The notes below the pieces were generated by a model. That model did no database searches, was not told the DNA's origin, and saw only the letters and a program-made list of their open reading frames with translations. Position numbers and translations under genes: made by a program. This document shows, piece by piece, positions 1 to 6,523 of a stretch of 6,823 nucleotides of DNA. The first letter of the stretch is position 1, and each line of letters begins with the position of its first letter. Source of the DNA: Cytophagaceae bacterium UBA7467 (GTDB lineage Bacteria; Bacteroidota; Bacteroidia; Cytophagales; Spirosomataceae); the NCBI GenBank assembly GCA_002479785.1, contig DLPD01000030.1, positions 6,836 through 13,658 of the forward strand, read 5' to 3'.

Positions 1-369
1 GCCATCTTTGAGAAATACGGCTTATACAATATCTTATTAATCACCCCTCAAACCAATGATGAGCGCATTCGCCACATCGATTCGGTCTCGAATGGATTTA
101 TCTATATGGTATCTTCTGCTAGCACGACGGGGGCAAAAACAGGTATCTCTGCGACTCAAGAAACTTATTTTGATCGCATTGCCCAGATGAATTTAAAGAA
201 TCCTCGTTTGATTGGCTTTGGAATCTCAGACTATGAGAGCTTTATGAAAGCCTCTAAAAATGCGTCTGGGGCGATCATTGGTAGTGCGTTTGTCAAGATG
301 ATCGCACAGGCGAAAGACCTTCAGGCTGAGATCATTGACTTTGTACAGTCGATTAAAGGTAAAAAGTAG
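1..369 (+). CDS. trpA: Tryptophan synthase alpha subunit, C-terminal part (5' end outside window)
   Basis: TrpA cleaves indole-3-glycerol phosphate to indole and glyceraldehyde-3-phosphate in the cytosol and passes indole to TrpB, completing tryptophan synthesis. The window holds the last 122 residues of a protein that is usually about 260 long. Visible family signatures are LLITPQTNDERI followed by a YMVSSASTTGAK stretch (the loop after strand 6 region), the GFGIS phosphate-site turn, and GAIIGSAFVKMI, whose Gly-Ser binds the substrate phosphate. The catalytic Glu and Asp lie in the missing N-terminal half. The reading frame is open from base 1 and ends in TAG. In most bacteria trpA closes the trp operon, which fits the change to an unrelated gene downstream. 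No intrinsic terminator is seen after the stop; the rplS promoter begins about 10 bases later. Confidence 0.95.
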   Translation, partial: AIFEKYGLYNILLITPQTNDERIRHIDSVSNGFIYMVSSASTTGAKTGISATQETYFDRIAQMNLKNPRLIGFGISDYESFMKASKNASGAIIGSAFVKMIAQAKDLQAEIIDFVQSIKGKK

Positions 370-378
370 GCAAATGTT

Positions 379-407
379 TTTGGAAAGAAATATTTTTCCT
401 ATCTTTG
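379..407 (+). promoter_or_regulatory. Promoter of rplS, Bacteroidota type
   Basis: TTTG at 379-382, a 17-bp spacer and TATCTTTG at 400-407 match the Bacteroidota -33/-7 consensus (TTG, TAnnTTTG). Transcription would start near 411-414 in a CCCC run. The spacer carries an imperfect inverted repeat, GGAAAGA (382-388) against TTTTTCC (393-399) with a G-T wobble. The promoter lies just behind the trpA stop and gives rplS independent expression. Confidence 0.75.
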
Positions 408-411
408 CAAC

Positions 412-481
412 CCCAATCAGACGTTCTTATGCACAAGTGGGCCGCTAAGCGCTGATTATCATCAAATAAAAATTAGTTCAG
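412..481 (+). promoter_or_regulatory. Structured 5' leader of rplS mRNA (candidate ribosomal-protein leader)
   Basis: The predicted transcript begins with a stem: AATCAG (415-420) pairs with CTGATT (452-457). It continues past a bulged A421 with CGTT (422-425) against AGCG (448-451), including one G-U pair. The loop of about 22 nt spans 426-447. The hairpin starts within a few bases of the predicted 5' end and is followed by an A/T-rich unpaired stretch to the rplS ATG. Autoregulatory leaders bound by the encoded protein are known for many ribosomal-protein genes, including L19 in some phyla. That this one works so is inference; an effect on mRNA stability is an alternative. Confidence 0.45.
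429..455 (+). other. Possible 8-codon upstream reading frame in the rplS leader
   Basis: An ATG at 429, inside the leader hairpin loop, opens a frame encoding MHKWAAKR and ending in TGA at 453-455, 26 bases before the rplS start. The last codons and the stop lie in the 3' arm of the hairpin, so a ribosome translating it would melt the stem. No Shine-Dalgarno is visible, which is normal in this phylum. A frame this short can easily arise by chance. Confidence 0.2.
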
Positions 482-835
482 ATGAGCGATTTAATTAAAT
501 TCGTAGAGCAAGAAAACGCAGCACGTAGAGGAGAACACCCTGAATTCGCTGCAGGAGACACCGTTAACGTACACGTAAAAATTCGTGAAGGTAACAAAGA
601 GCGTATCCAGGTTTTCCAAGGTTTAGTTATCCAACGTAAAAATTCTGGTGCTGGTGAGTCTTTCACAGTTCGTAAGATCTCTAACGGTATCGGTGTTGAG
701 CGTATTTTCCCAATCTTGTCACCAAACATCGACAAAATTGAAGTATTACGTCGTGGTAAAGTACGTCGTGCACGTTTATTCTACATGCGCGGCAAGCAAG
801 GAAAAGCGGCTCGTGTTAAAGAGAAGAAAAAATAG
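482..835 (+). CDS. rplS: 50S ribosomal protein bL19
   Basis: bL19 is a large-subunit protein located near the interface with the 30S subunit. The 117 residues are the normal length for the family (about 115-120). Recognisable segments are the N-terminal helix MSDLIKFVEQ, FQGLVI at 45-50, the conserved block SFTVRKISNGIGVERIFP at 60-77, and the basic tail RRGKVRRARLFYMRGKQG from 90. The final residues are Lys-rich (KEKKK), as expected for an rRNA-binding end. Arginine is mostly CGT, as in fusA and unlike the oxidoreductase genes, which fits high expression. The ATG start follows an A/T-rich stretch without Shine-Dalgarno. The gene looks monocistronic, with its own promoter and a strong terminator. 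It is not beside trmD or rpsP here, as it is in proteobacteria. Confidence 0.98.
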   Translation: MSDLIKFVEQENAARRGEHPEFAAGDTVNVHVKIREGNKERIQVFQGLVIQRKNSGAGESFTVRKISNGIGVERIFPILSPNIDKIEVLRRGKVRRARLFYMRGKQGKAARVKEKKK

Positions 836-860
836 GTTTGAGATTTTTTATATAATAAGA

Positions 861-889
861 AAGCTGTTCAGAGATGAACAGCTTTTTTT
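861..889 (+). terminator. Intrinsic terminator of rplS
   Basis: A perfect 10-bp stem, AAGCTGTTCA (861-870) with TGAACAGCTT (875-884), closes a GAGA tetraloop and runs into seven T (883-889). It lies 25 bases after the rplS stop. The A-rich flank upstream could also pair with the T-tract, so the element may work in both directions. It separates rplS from the oxidoreductase pair. Confidence 0.92.
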
Positions 890-929
890 ATGTCCAAAGG
901 TCAGTAATCTCAGCTATACTTTTACTTTT

Positions 930-948
930 ATAGGTAAATTAAACCTAT
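930..948. repeat. Short inverted repeat ahead of the first oxidoreductase
   Basis: ATAGGT (930-935) and ACCTAT (943-948) form perfect 6-bp arms around a 7-base A/T spacer, ending 4 bases before the ATG at 953. It could be an operator for a dimeric regulator or a weak hairpin near the translation start. No convincing -33/-7 pair was found between the rplS terminator and this gene. The nearest match is TACTTTTA at 917-924, which has no TTG at the right distance. Confidence 0.3.
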
Positions 949-952
949 TCAA

Positions 953-2104
953 ATGAAATCAACAGCTGCGAATCGCCGCGAATTCTTGCATAGTGCCAGT
1001 ATGCTGGGTGGAATGGCCTTTTTACCCTCCTCCTTAAAGGATGTTACTTCTACGTTTGCACCTAAACAGCCGGAACGCATTATTGCACCGCGTTTGAAAT
1101 TTGGGGTGGTGGGAATCAATCATGGACATATCTATTCCATGGCGAATTCCATCATTCGAGGTGGCGGGGAATTTGTCTCGTATTATGCGAAGGAACCGGA
1201 TCTAATTAAAGATTTTGCCAAACGCTATCCACAAGCAAAACTGGTGAAAAGCGAGGCGGAGGTCTTAGAAGATCCTTCGATCAAATTAATACTTAGCTCC
1301 ATTACGCCTAATGAACGCGCCCCATTGGGCATCCGAGTGATGCAACATGGGAAAGATTATATGGTGGATAAGCCCGGAATCATAAGTTTAGAGCAATTAG
1401 CGGAGGTTCGTAAGGTCCAAAAAGAAACCAAGCGAATCTATTCGATTTCATTCAGTGAGCGTTTTGAAAACAAAGCAACTGAACTTGCTAGTCAATTAGT
1501 GGCCTCTGGAAAAATAGGGAAAGTGATGCAAACCTTGGGAACGGGTCCTCACAGAATGAGTGTGAATTCCCGTCCTGACTGGTTTTTTGATACCAAGTAT
1601 TATGGAGGAATTATTACAGACATTGCTTCTCATCAAGTAGATCAATTCTTGCATTTTACGGGGTCCACACAAGGAGAAGTCGTAGCTTCCCAAATCGCGA
1701 ATCACCACCATCCACAATACCCTAAATTCCAAGATTTCGGTGACTTGTTGCTTCGAAGCAATAAAGGATCTGGCTATATTCGAGTGGATTGGTTTACTCC
1801 GGATGGACTCAATACCTGGGGAGATGGTAGACTGACCATCTTAGGAACGGACGGTTATATGGAAGTCCGAAAAAATACAGATATCGCCTCTCCACATGGT
1901 GTGGGGAGTCACTTGTATGTGGTGACGAACAAAGAAACTTTGTACATCGATTGCAAGGATGTCAACCTGCCACACGGCGAATTACTCGTGAATGATGTGC
2001 TGAACAGAACGGAGACGGCGATGACCCAAGCTCATTGTTTCTTAGCCACGGAATTAGCCTTAATTGCGCAAAAAAATGCAACTAACATATCTATCAAAGC
2101 ATGA
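953..2104 (+). CDS. Tat-exported Gfo/Idh/MocA-family oxidoreductase (383 aa)
   Basis: This is a probable NAD(P)-dependent oxidoreductase of the Gfo/Idh/MocA family, which acts on sugars, inositols and related polyols; the substrate is unknown. Residues 7-13 (NRREFLH) form a twin-arginine motif followed by a mildly hydrophobic stretch (SASMLGGMAFLP), predicting export as a folded, cofactor-loaded protein. The Rossmann fold starts near 49 with FGVVGINHGH, where Asn56 replaces the usual middle Gly of GxGxxG. DKP at 139-141 stands for the family EKP and keeps the catalytic Lys140. GGIITDIASHQVD at 218-230 matches the GGxxxDxxxHxxD motif, with Asp223 and His227. The length is usual for the family. 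It overlaps the next gene by ATGA, so the two are probably translated together. Family and export are well supported; the reaction is not. Confidence 0.88.
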   Translation: MKSTAANRREFLHSASMLGGMAFLPSSLKDVTSTFAPKQPERIIAPRLKFGVVGINHGHIYSMANSIIRGGGEFVSYYAKEPDLIKDFAKRYPQAKLVKSEAEVLEDPSIKLILSSITPNERAPLGIRVMQHGKDYMVDKPGIISLEQLAEVRKVQKETKRIYSISFSERFENKATELASQLVASGKIGKVMQTLGTGPHRMSVNSRPDWFFDTKYYGGIITDIASHQVDQFLHFTGSTQGEVVASQIANHHHPQYPKFQDFGDLLLRSNKGSGYIRVDWFTPDGLNTWGDGRLTILGTDGYMEVRKNTDIASPHGVGSHLYVVTNKETLYIDCKDVNLPHGELLVNDVLNRTETAMTQAHCFLATELALIAQKNATNISIKA

Positions 2105-3477
2105 AACGGAGAAAATTCATTAATAACTTAGCAATGGGTGCTGTAGGGACCTTAGGTTTCCCCACTATCGTTCCCGCAAACGTGTTGGGAGGGAAAGATG
2201 CCCCTAGCAATAAAATCAACATCGCCCAAATCGGCTGTGGACGCATCGCACGCACCCACGATTTACCAAGCACTTGGAAGTACGATAAGGCGCGTATTAT
2301 GGCGGTTTGCGATTTAGATCGTCACCGTACCGAAGAGACGAAGCAATTAGTCGAAGAATACTACACAAAGAAAACAGGGCAGTCGAATTACATCGATGTG
2401 AAGATGTACGATGATTACCGTGAGATGCTTTTGAATAAGGACATTGATGCGGTGATGATTAGTACGCCGGATTTTTGGCATGCACAACCAGCGATGGAAG
2501 CGGCCCTTGCAGGGAAAGATATTTACCTACAAAAACCGACTTCACTTACGATTCACGAAGGTCGTCAGCTAGCGAATGTGATTAAGAAAACAGGTCGCAT
2601 TCTGCAAGTAGGAACCCAGCAGCGCTCTACTTCTCAATTTAGAATTGCAGCGGAACTAGTGCGCAATGGTCGTATAGGTAAATTACATACGGTGAAAATT
2701 GGTTTGCCAGGCGATCCATCGGGACCTCCTGCGCCTGCGATGCCGGTGCCTAAAGGATTCAATTTTGATATGTGGTTAGGCTCAACCCCAGAAATGGACT
2801 ATACGGAGATAGCGGTACATCCGCAAAAGGGATACGATCGTCCAGGTTGGTTACGTTTAGAACAATTTGGCGCGGGCATGATAACGGGTTGGGGGCAGCA
2901 CCACTATGATTCTGCCGCTTGGGGAATGGATACGGAATTAACGGGTCCTATCTCTGTGGAGGCAGTGGCAGAGTTCCCTAAGTCAGGATTATGGAATGTG
3001 CACGGCGACTTCATGTCGAAAGCAGAATACGCTAACGGGATCACGATGTACACATCAGGGGGCTACCAAAACGGTATTCGCTACGAAGGAACCGAAGGGT
3101 GGATTTTTGTGTCTCGCGGTGATTATGCGGCCACACCAAGCGATCCAACTGCAAAGGTGCGATCGAAAGCGTTAGATGCATCTAATCCGAAAATTTTAGA
3201 GTCCGTTATTGGGCCTACTGAGCTTCATCTTTACCATTCCGACGATCAACACGGTAACTGGTTAGAGTGTATCGAGTCACGCAAAGAGCCGATTTCTCCG
3301 ATTGAGATAGGACACCGCGCATGCACGGTTTGTTTGATCACGCACGTGGCGATGAAAATACCACGCAAATTGCAATGGGATCCTAGCAAGGAACACTTTG
3401 TGAATGATGCGGAAGCGAATACGTGGTTACGCAGAGCACAACGTGCACCGTACGGAACAGATCGGATTAAGTTTTAG
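2101..3477 (+). CDS. Tat-exported Gfo/Idh/MocA-family oxidoreductase (458 aa)
   Basis: This second family member is divergent from its upstream neighbour. The N-terminus KRRKFINNLAMGAVGTLGF carries twin Arg at 3-4 and a hydrophobic core, typical of a Tat signal, followed by a Pro/Ala-rich stretch to about residue 30. The dinucleotide fold begins with NIAQIGCGRIAR (40-51), a canonical GxGxxA. The catalytic triplet is QKP at 144-146, with Gln for Glu and Lys145 kept. GTQQRS (171-176) and GWGQHHYD (263-270) are recognisable features of a large Bacteroidota/Planctomycetes-type subgroup. The C-terminal part (NWLECIESRKEPISPIEIGHR, near 387) is the usual end of that subgroup. The 458-residue length fits. 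Its substrate is probably a carbohydrate or derivative in the periplasm. It starts inside the stop of the preceding gene and ends in a 4-bp overlap with the convergent ABC gene. Confidence 0.9.
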   Translation: MKRRKFINNLAMGAVGTLGFPTIVPANVLGGKDAPSNKINIAQIGCGRIARTHDLPSTWKYDKARIMAVCDLDRHRTEETKQLVEEYYTKKTGQSNYIDVKMYDDYREMLLNKDIDAVMISTPDFWHAQPAMEAALAGKDIYLQKPTSLTIHEGRQLANVIKKTGRILQVGTQQRSTSQFRIAAELVRNGRIGKLHTVKIGLPGDPSGPPAPAMPVPKGFNFDMWLGSTPEMDYTEIAVHPQKGYDRPGWLRLEQFGAGMITGWGQHHYDSAAWGMDTELTGPISVEAVAEFPKSGLWNVHGDFMSKAEYANGITMYTSGGYQNGIRYEGTEGWIFVSRGDYAATPSDPTAKVRSKALDASNPKILESVIGPTELHLYHSDDQHGNWLECIESRKEPISPIEIGHRACTVCLITHVAMKIPRKLQWDPSKEHFVNDAEANTWLRRAQRAPYGTDRIKF

Positions 3478-4184
3478 ACTTTTTCTACCTTCCTTACGTT
3501 CTTGTTAATCGTGTCAGATTCAACGACACCGTCACGCAAGCGAATGATACGGTGGGCATATTGGGCAATATCGTCTTCGTGGGTAACCATGACGATGGTA
3601 TTGCCTTTTTTATGTAATTGATCAAAGAGATCCATGATCTCGTAAGAGGTTTTGGTATCTAGGTTACCAGTAGGCTCATCGGCTAATAAGATCGATGGGT
3701 CGTTCACTAAGGCGCGGGCTACCGCTACACGTTGTCTTTGGCCTCCTGAAAGCTCGTTCGGCTTATGCAAGGCGCGGTTGTCTAGTCCTACCCCTTTTAG
3801 CGCGTTCATCGCTATTTCTGTGCGTTCTTTCTTCGTGTAACCTGCATAGATTAAAGGCAAGGCTACATTTTCAAGTGCTGATTGGCGAGGGAGTAGGTTA
3901 AAGGTTTGGAAAACAAAACCAATTTCCTTGTTTCGGACGGCGGCTAATTCATTTTCAGACATCTCTGATACATCTTGTCCATTCAAGATATATTTGCCCG
4001 TAGAGGGCGTATCTAAGCAGCCTACAATGTTCATTAAAGTGGATTTACCAGAACCCGATGGACCCATAAAAGCAACATATTCACCCTTATTCACCGAAAT
4101 ATTGATATTCTTTAAGGCATCAATAATTTCCTCCCCCATGACGTAACGTTTGGAAATGGCTTGAGTCTCGATAATTTTAGTCAT
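3474..4184 (-). CDS. ABC transporter ATP-binding protein, MacB/LolD/FtsE type
   Basis: This cytoplasmic ATPase would power a membrane partner of the FtsX/MacB permease type, used for lipoprotein release, mechanotransmission or efflux. Numbering from the ATG at 4184 (236 aa), it has Walker A GPSGSGKST at 41-49, Q-loop Gln93, signature LSGGQRQRVAVARAL from 145, Walker B ILLADE at 165-170 followed by PTGNLD, and switch His202 in THED. The pattern LLADEPTGNLD and the length mark this subclass. A TTG codon 9 bases upstream (4193-4191) is in frame, but I chose the ATG because it is a stronger start. No permease gene lies on either side, so the exact role (LolD, MacB or FtsE) cannot be fixed. The gene is behind the fusA terminator and probably has its own promoter. 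Confidence 0.93.
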   Translation of the reverse strand: MTKIIETQAISKRYVMGEEIIDALKNINISVNKGEYVAFMGPSGSGKSTLMNIVGCLDTPSTGKYILNGQDVSEMSENELAAVRNKEIGFVFQTFNLLPRQSALENVALPLIYAGYTKKERTEIAMNALKGVGLDNRALHKPNELSGGQRQRVAVARALVNDPSILLADEPTGNLDTKTSYEIMDLFDQLHKKGNTIVMVTHEDDIAQYAHRIIRLRDGVVESDTINKNVRKVEKV

Positions 4185-4204
4185 AGCAATCAAATTAATG
4201 AATT

Positions 4205-4212
4205 CAAAAATA
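4205..4212 (-). promoter_or_regulatory. Possible -7 element of the ABC ATPase gene
   Basis: Read on the minus strand, this is TATTTTTG, an exact TAnnTTTG match 20 bases before the ATG. It would give a very short leader. No TTG is found at the expected -33 position, so the call is tentative. Confidence 0.35.
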
Positions 4213-4301
4213 CACCCATTCTAGGAAAGAATTCTTCTTTTTAGACAAAAGATAGTGGGAGTGGATGAAGTGAGTCTGGGAAGGATGAGAGGTTTTGGCA
4301 T

Positions 4302-4333
4302 AAAAAAAGCCCGAACAAATCGCTCGGGCTTTT
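4302..4333 (-). terminator. Intrinsic terminator of fusA
   Basis: On the minus strand, AAAAGCCCGA (4333-4324) pairs with TCGGGCTTTT (4314-4305) around a 9-base loop and runs into a T-tract (4308-4302). It begins about 18 bases after the fusA stop. It ends the fusA transcript before the ABC ATPase gene, so the two genes are not a simple operon. The remaining bases up to the ABC gene (4185-4301) hold only its tentative promoter. Confidence 0.9.
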
Positions 4334-4351
4334 CTCTATCTTCCAAGAATC

Positions 4352-6445
4352 TTACAATCCTTTTGCTTTCTTAACTACTTCGTCAGCGATGTTTTGCGGA
4401 ACGAATTCGTAGTGAGAGAACGTTAACGATGCTGTTGCACGTCCTGAAGACATTGTACGTAAATCTGTTACGTAACCGAATAATTCAGAAAGAGGCACAT
4501 CAGCTTTCAAGATAACGGCTCCTTGACGAGAATCCATACCTTTCATGATACCACGACGACGGTTTAAGTCACCTGTGATAGGTCCAGTATATTCGTCTGG
4601 AGTAACTACGTCCACAGCCATGATAGGCTCCATTAACTTAGCACCCGCTTGTTTCGCCGCTTCTTTGTAACCCATACGAGCTGCTAATTCGAATGATAAT
4701 GAATCTGAATCGACATCGTGGAAAGATCCGTGGAATAAACGAACTTTCATGGAATCCATAGGGTATCCAGCCAAAGCACCATTTTTCATGGCTTCTTCGA
4801 AACCTTTTTGGATCGCTGGAATGAATTCACGAGGAATTACACCACCCACGATATTGTTAACGAATTCTAAACCTGGTTTTTCGTCTTCTCTTGGTCCGAT
4901 TTCAAATACGATATCAGCAAACTTACCACGACCACCTGATTGTTTCTTGTAAACCTCACGGTGTTCAGTTGTCTTCGTTAAAGACTCTTTGTAAGCTACT
5001 TGAGGAGCACCTTGGTTTACTTCCACTTTGAACTCACGACGCATACGGTCGATGATGATCTCTAAGTGAAGCTCACCCATACCTTTGATGATCGTTTGAC
5101 CAGTCTCCTCGTTCGATTCAACTTGTAATGTAGGATCTTCTTCGATCAATTTAGTGATTGCTTTAGAGAAGTTATCTGCATCAGCCGTTTTCTTAGGCTC
5201 GATGGCGTATCCGATAACTGGCTCTGGGAAGTCCATTGCTTCAAGGATGATCGGGTGTTTCTCATCAGAAAGGGTATCTCCCGTTTTGATGTCTTTGAAA
5301 CCTACTACCGCACCAATGTCACCAGCACCTAAACGCTCGATTGCGTTTTGCTTGTTTGCGTGCATTTGGAAGATACGTGAGATACGCTCCTTGTTTCCTG
5401 AACGGTTGTTCAATACATAAGAACCTGAATCCAACCCACCTGAATAAGCACGGATGAAACATAAACGACCTACATAGGGGTCAGTTGCAATTTTAAAGGC
5501 CAAAGCCGCGAATGGCTCTGCCTCTGTAGGCTTACGTAAAATTTCAGCACCTGTATCTGGGTGAGTTCCACGAACACCTTCTTTATCTAATGGAGATGGT
5601 AAGATCGCCATTACGTAATCCAACATCGTTTGAACACCTTTGTTTTTGAAAGATGAACCACAAAGCATTGGAACGATTTTCATCGAGATAGTCGCTGCAC
5701 GTAAAGCCGCTAAGATTTCGTCCTCCGTAATAGAAGCTGGATCTTCGAAGTATTTCTCCATCAAAGTCTCATCAAACTCAGCTACCGCTTCTAATAATTT
5801 CTCACGGTACATCGTCGCCTCTTCTAACATATCATCTGGGATAGGTACCTCAGTGAATGTCATTCCTTTGTCAGCCTCGTTCCATTTAATACCACGGAAG
5901 TTCACTAAGTCAACTACTCCTTCGAAGCTTTCTTCCGCACCGATAGGCAATTGCAAAGGCACCGCGTAGCTACCTAACATTTCTTTCACTTGCTTACACA
6001 CGTTTAAGAAATCAGCACCTGAACGGTCCATTTTGTTAACGAAACCGATACGTGCTACGTTGTAGTTATTCGCTAAACGCCAGTTAGTCTCTGATTGTGG
6101 CTCAACACCATCTACGGCAGAGAATAAAAATACTAGACCATCTAATACACGTAATGAACGGTTTACCTCTACTGTAAAGTCAACGTGACCTGGAGTATCG
6201 ATAATGTTAATGTGGTAATCTTCGTTACGGTATTTCCAGTTAACCGTTGTCGCTGCAGAAGTAATCGTGATACCACGTTCTTGCTCTTGCTCCATCCAGT
6301 CCATGGTTGCCGCACCATCGTGTACCTCACCAATTTTGTGGGAAACCCCTGCATAATACAGGATACGTTCCGTAGTGGTGGTTTTACCCGCATCAATGTG
6401 CGCAGCAATACCGATGTTTCTAGTGAATTTTAAATCGCGTGCCAT
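4352..6445 (-). CDS. fusA: Translation elongation factor G
   Basis: EF-G is the GTPase that drives tRNA-mRNA translocation and, with ribosome recycling factor, splits ribosomes after termination. The 697 residues match the family length. GTPase motifs are all present: G1 AAHIDAGKTT (14-23), G2 RGIT (57-60), G3 DTPGH (83-87) with catalytic His87, G4 NKMD (137-140) and G5 CGSSFKNKG (262-270), which has Ser where Ala is common. Domain IV shows QSGGRGKF and the tip loop SFHDVDSDS, with the His that enters the decoding centre. The intact G domain argues for the main EF-G rather than the Bacteroides EF-G2 paralog that lacks GTPase activity. Codon use is of the highly expressed kind. It stands alone here rather than in a str operon with rpsL, rpsG and rpsJ, and has its own leader, promoter and terminator. 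Confidence 0.98.
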   Translation of the reverse strand: MARDLKFTRNIGIAAHIDAGKTTTTERILYYAGVSHKIGEVHDGAATMDWMEQEQERGITITSAATTVNWKYRNEDYHINIIDTPGHVDFTVEVNRSLRVLDGLVFLFSAVDGVEPQSETNWRLANNYNVARIGFVNKMDRSGADFLNVCKQVKEMLGSYAVPLQLPIGAEESFEGVVDLVNFRGIKWNEADKGMTFTEVPIPDDMLEEATMYREKLLEAVAEFDETLMEKYFEDPASITEDEILAALRAATISMKIVPMLCGSSFKNKGVQTMLDYVMAILPSPLDKEGVRGTHPDTGAEILRKPTEAEPFAALAFKIATDPYVGRLCFIRAYSGGLDSGSYVLNNRSGNKERISRIFQMHANKQNAIERLGAGDIGAVVGFKDIKTGDTLSDEKHPIILEAMDFPEPVIGYAIEPKKTADADNFSKAITKLIEEDPTLQVESNEETGQTIIKGMGELHLEIIIDRMRREFKVEVNQGAPQVAYKESLTKTTEHREVYKKQSGGRGKFADIVFEIGPREDEKPGLEFVNNIVGGVIPREFIPAIQKGFEEAMKNGALAGYPMDSMKVRLFHGSFHDVDSDSLSFELAARMGYKEAAKQAGAKLMEPIMAVDVVTPDEYTGPITGDLNRRRGIMKGMDSRQGAVILKADVPLSELFGYVTDLRTMSSGRATASLTFSHYEFVPQNIADEVVKKAKGL

Positions 6446-6454
6446 TTTAAAAGG

Positions 6455-6523
6455 TTAATTATGAAATAATTTTTTTAATCCGTTTTTGAATCGTTTGCTA
6501 ATTATCAAGTACTTGGACAACAT
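6455..6523 (-). other. Possible 22-codon upstream reading frame in the fusA leader
   Basis: An ATG at 6523-6521, lying in the apical loop of the leader hairpin, opens a frame of 22 codons that ends in TAA 9 bases before the fusA ATG. The peptide starts MLSKYL, ends KKLFHN and is rich in Lys and Arg. Its position would let terminating ribosomes reinitiate at fusA and would make hairpin folding depend on its translation. The region is A/T-rich, so the frame may be coincidental. Confidence 0.22.

Noticed and set aside
478..956. Open frames overlapping rplS (478-735 minus, 648-956 plus)
   Set aside because: They lie over the certain bL19 gene in other frames, resemble no known family, and the plus-strand one runs through the terminator.
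1496..1732. Minus-strand frame inside the first oxidoreductase
   Set aside because: Antisense shadow with no recognisable protein features.
2101..3477. Assignment of the second oxidoreductase as a GH109 glycosidase
   Set aside because: GH109 enzymes share the fold and Tat signal, but I could not recognise GH109-specific motifs, so only the superfamily is claimed.
3652..4146. Plus-strand frames opposite the ABC ATPase
   Set aside because: They are antisense to conserved Walker and signature motifs, and their composition is not protein-like.
4191..4193. TTG as the start of the ABC ATPase
   Set aside because: It adds only three residues (MIA) before an ATG that gives the usual N-terminus, and TTG is a weaker start.
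4244..4254. TATCTTTTG on the minus strand as a promoter element for the ABC gene
   Set aside because: It has one base too many for TAnnTTTG and no partner -33 element was evident.
4749..6433. Several frames opposite or overlapping fusA
   Set aside because: Long non-coding-strand frames are expected opposite a gene with strongly biased codons; none resembles a protein family.
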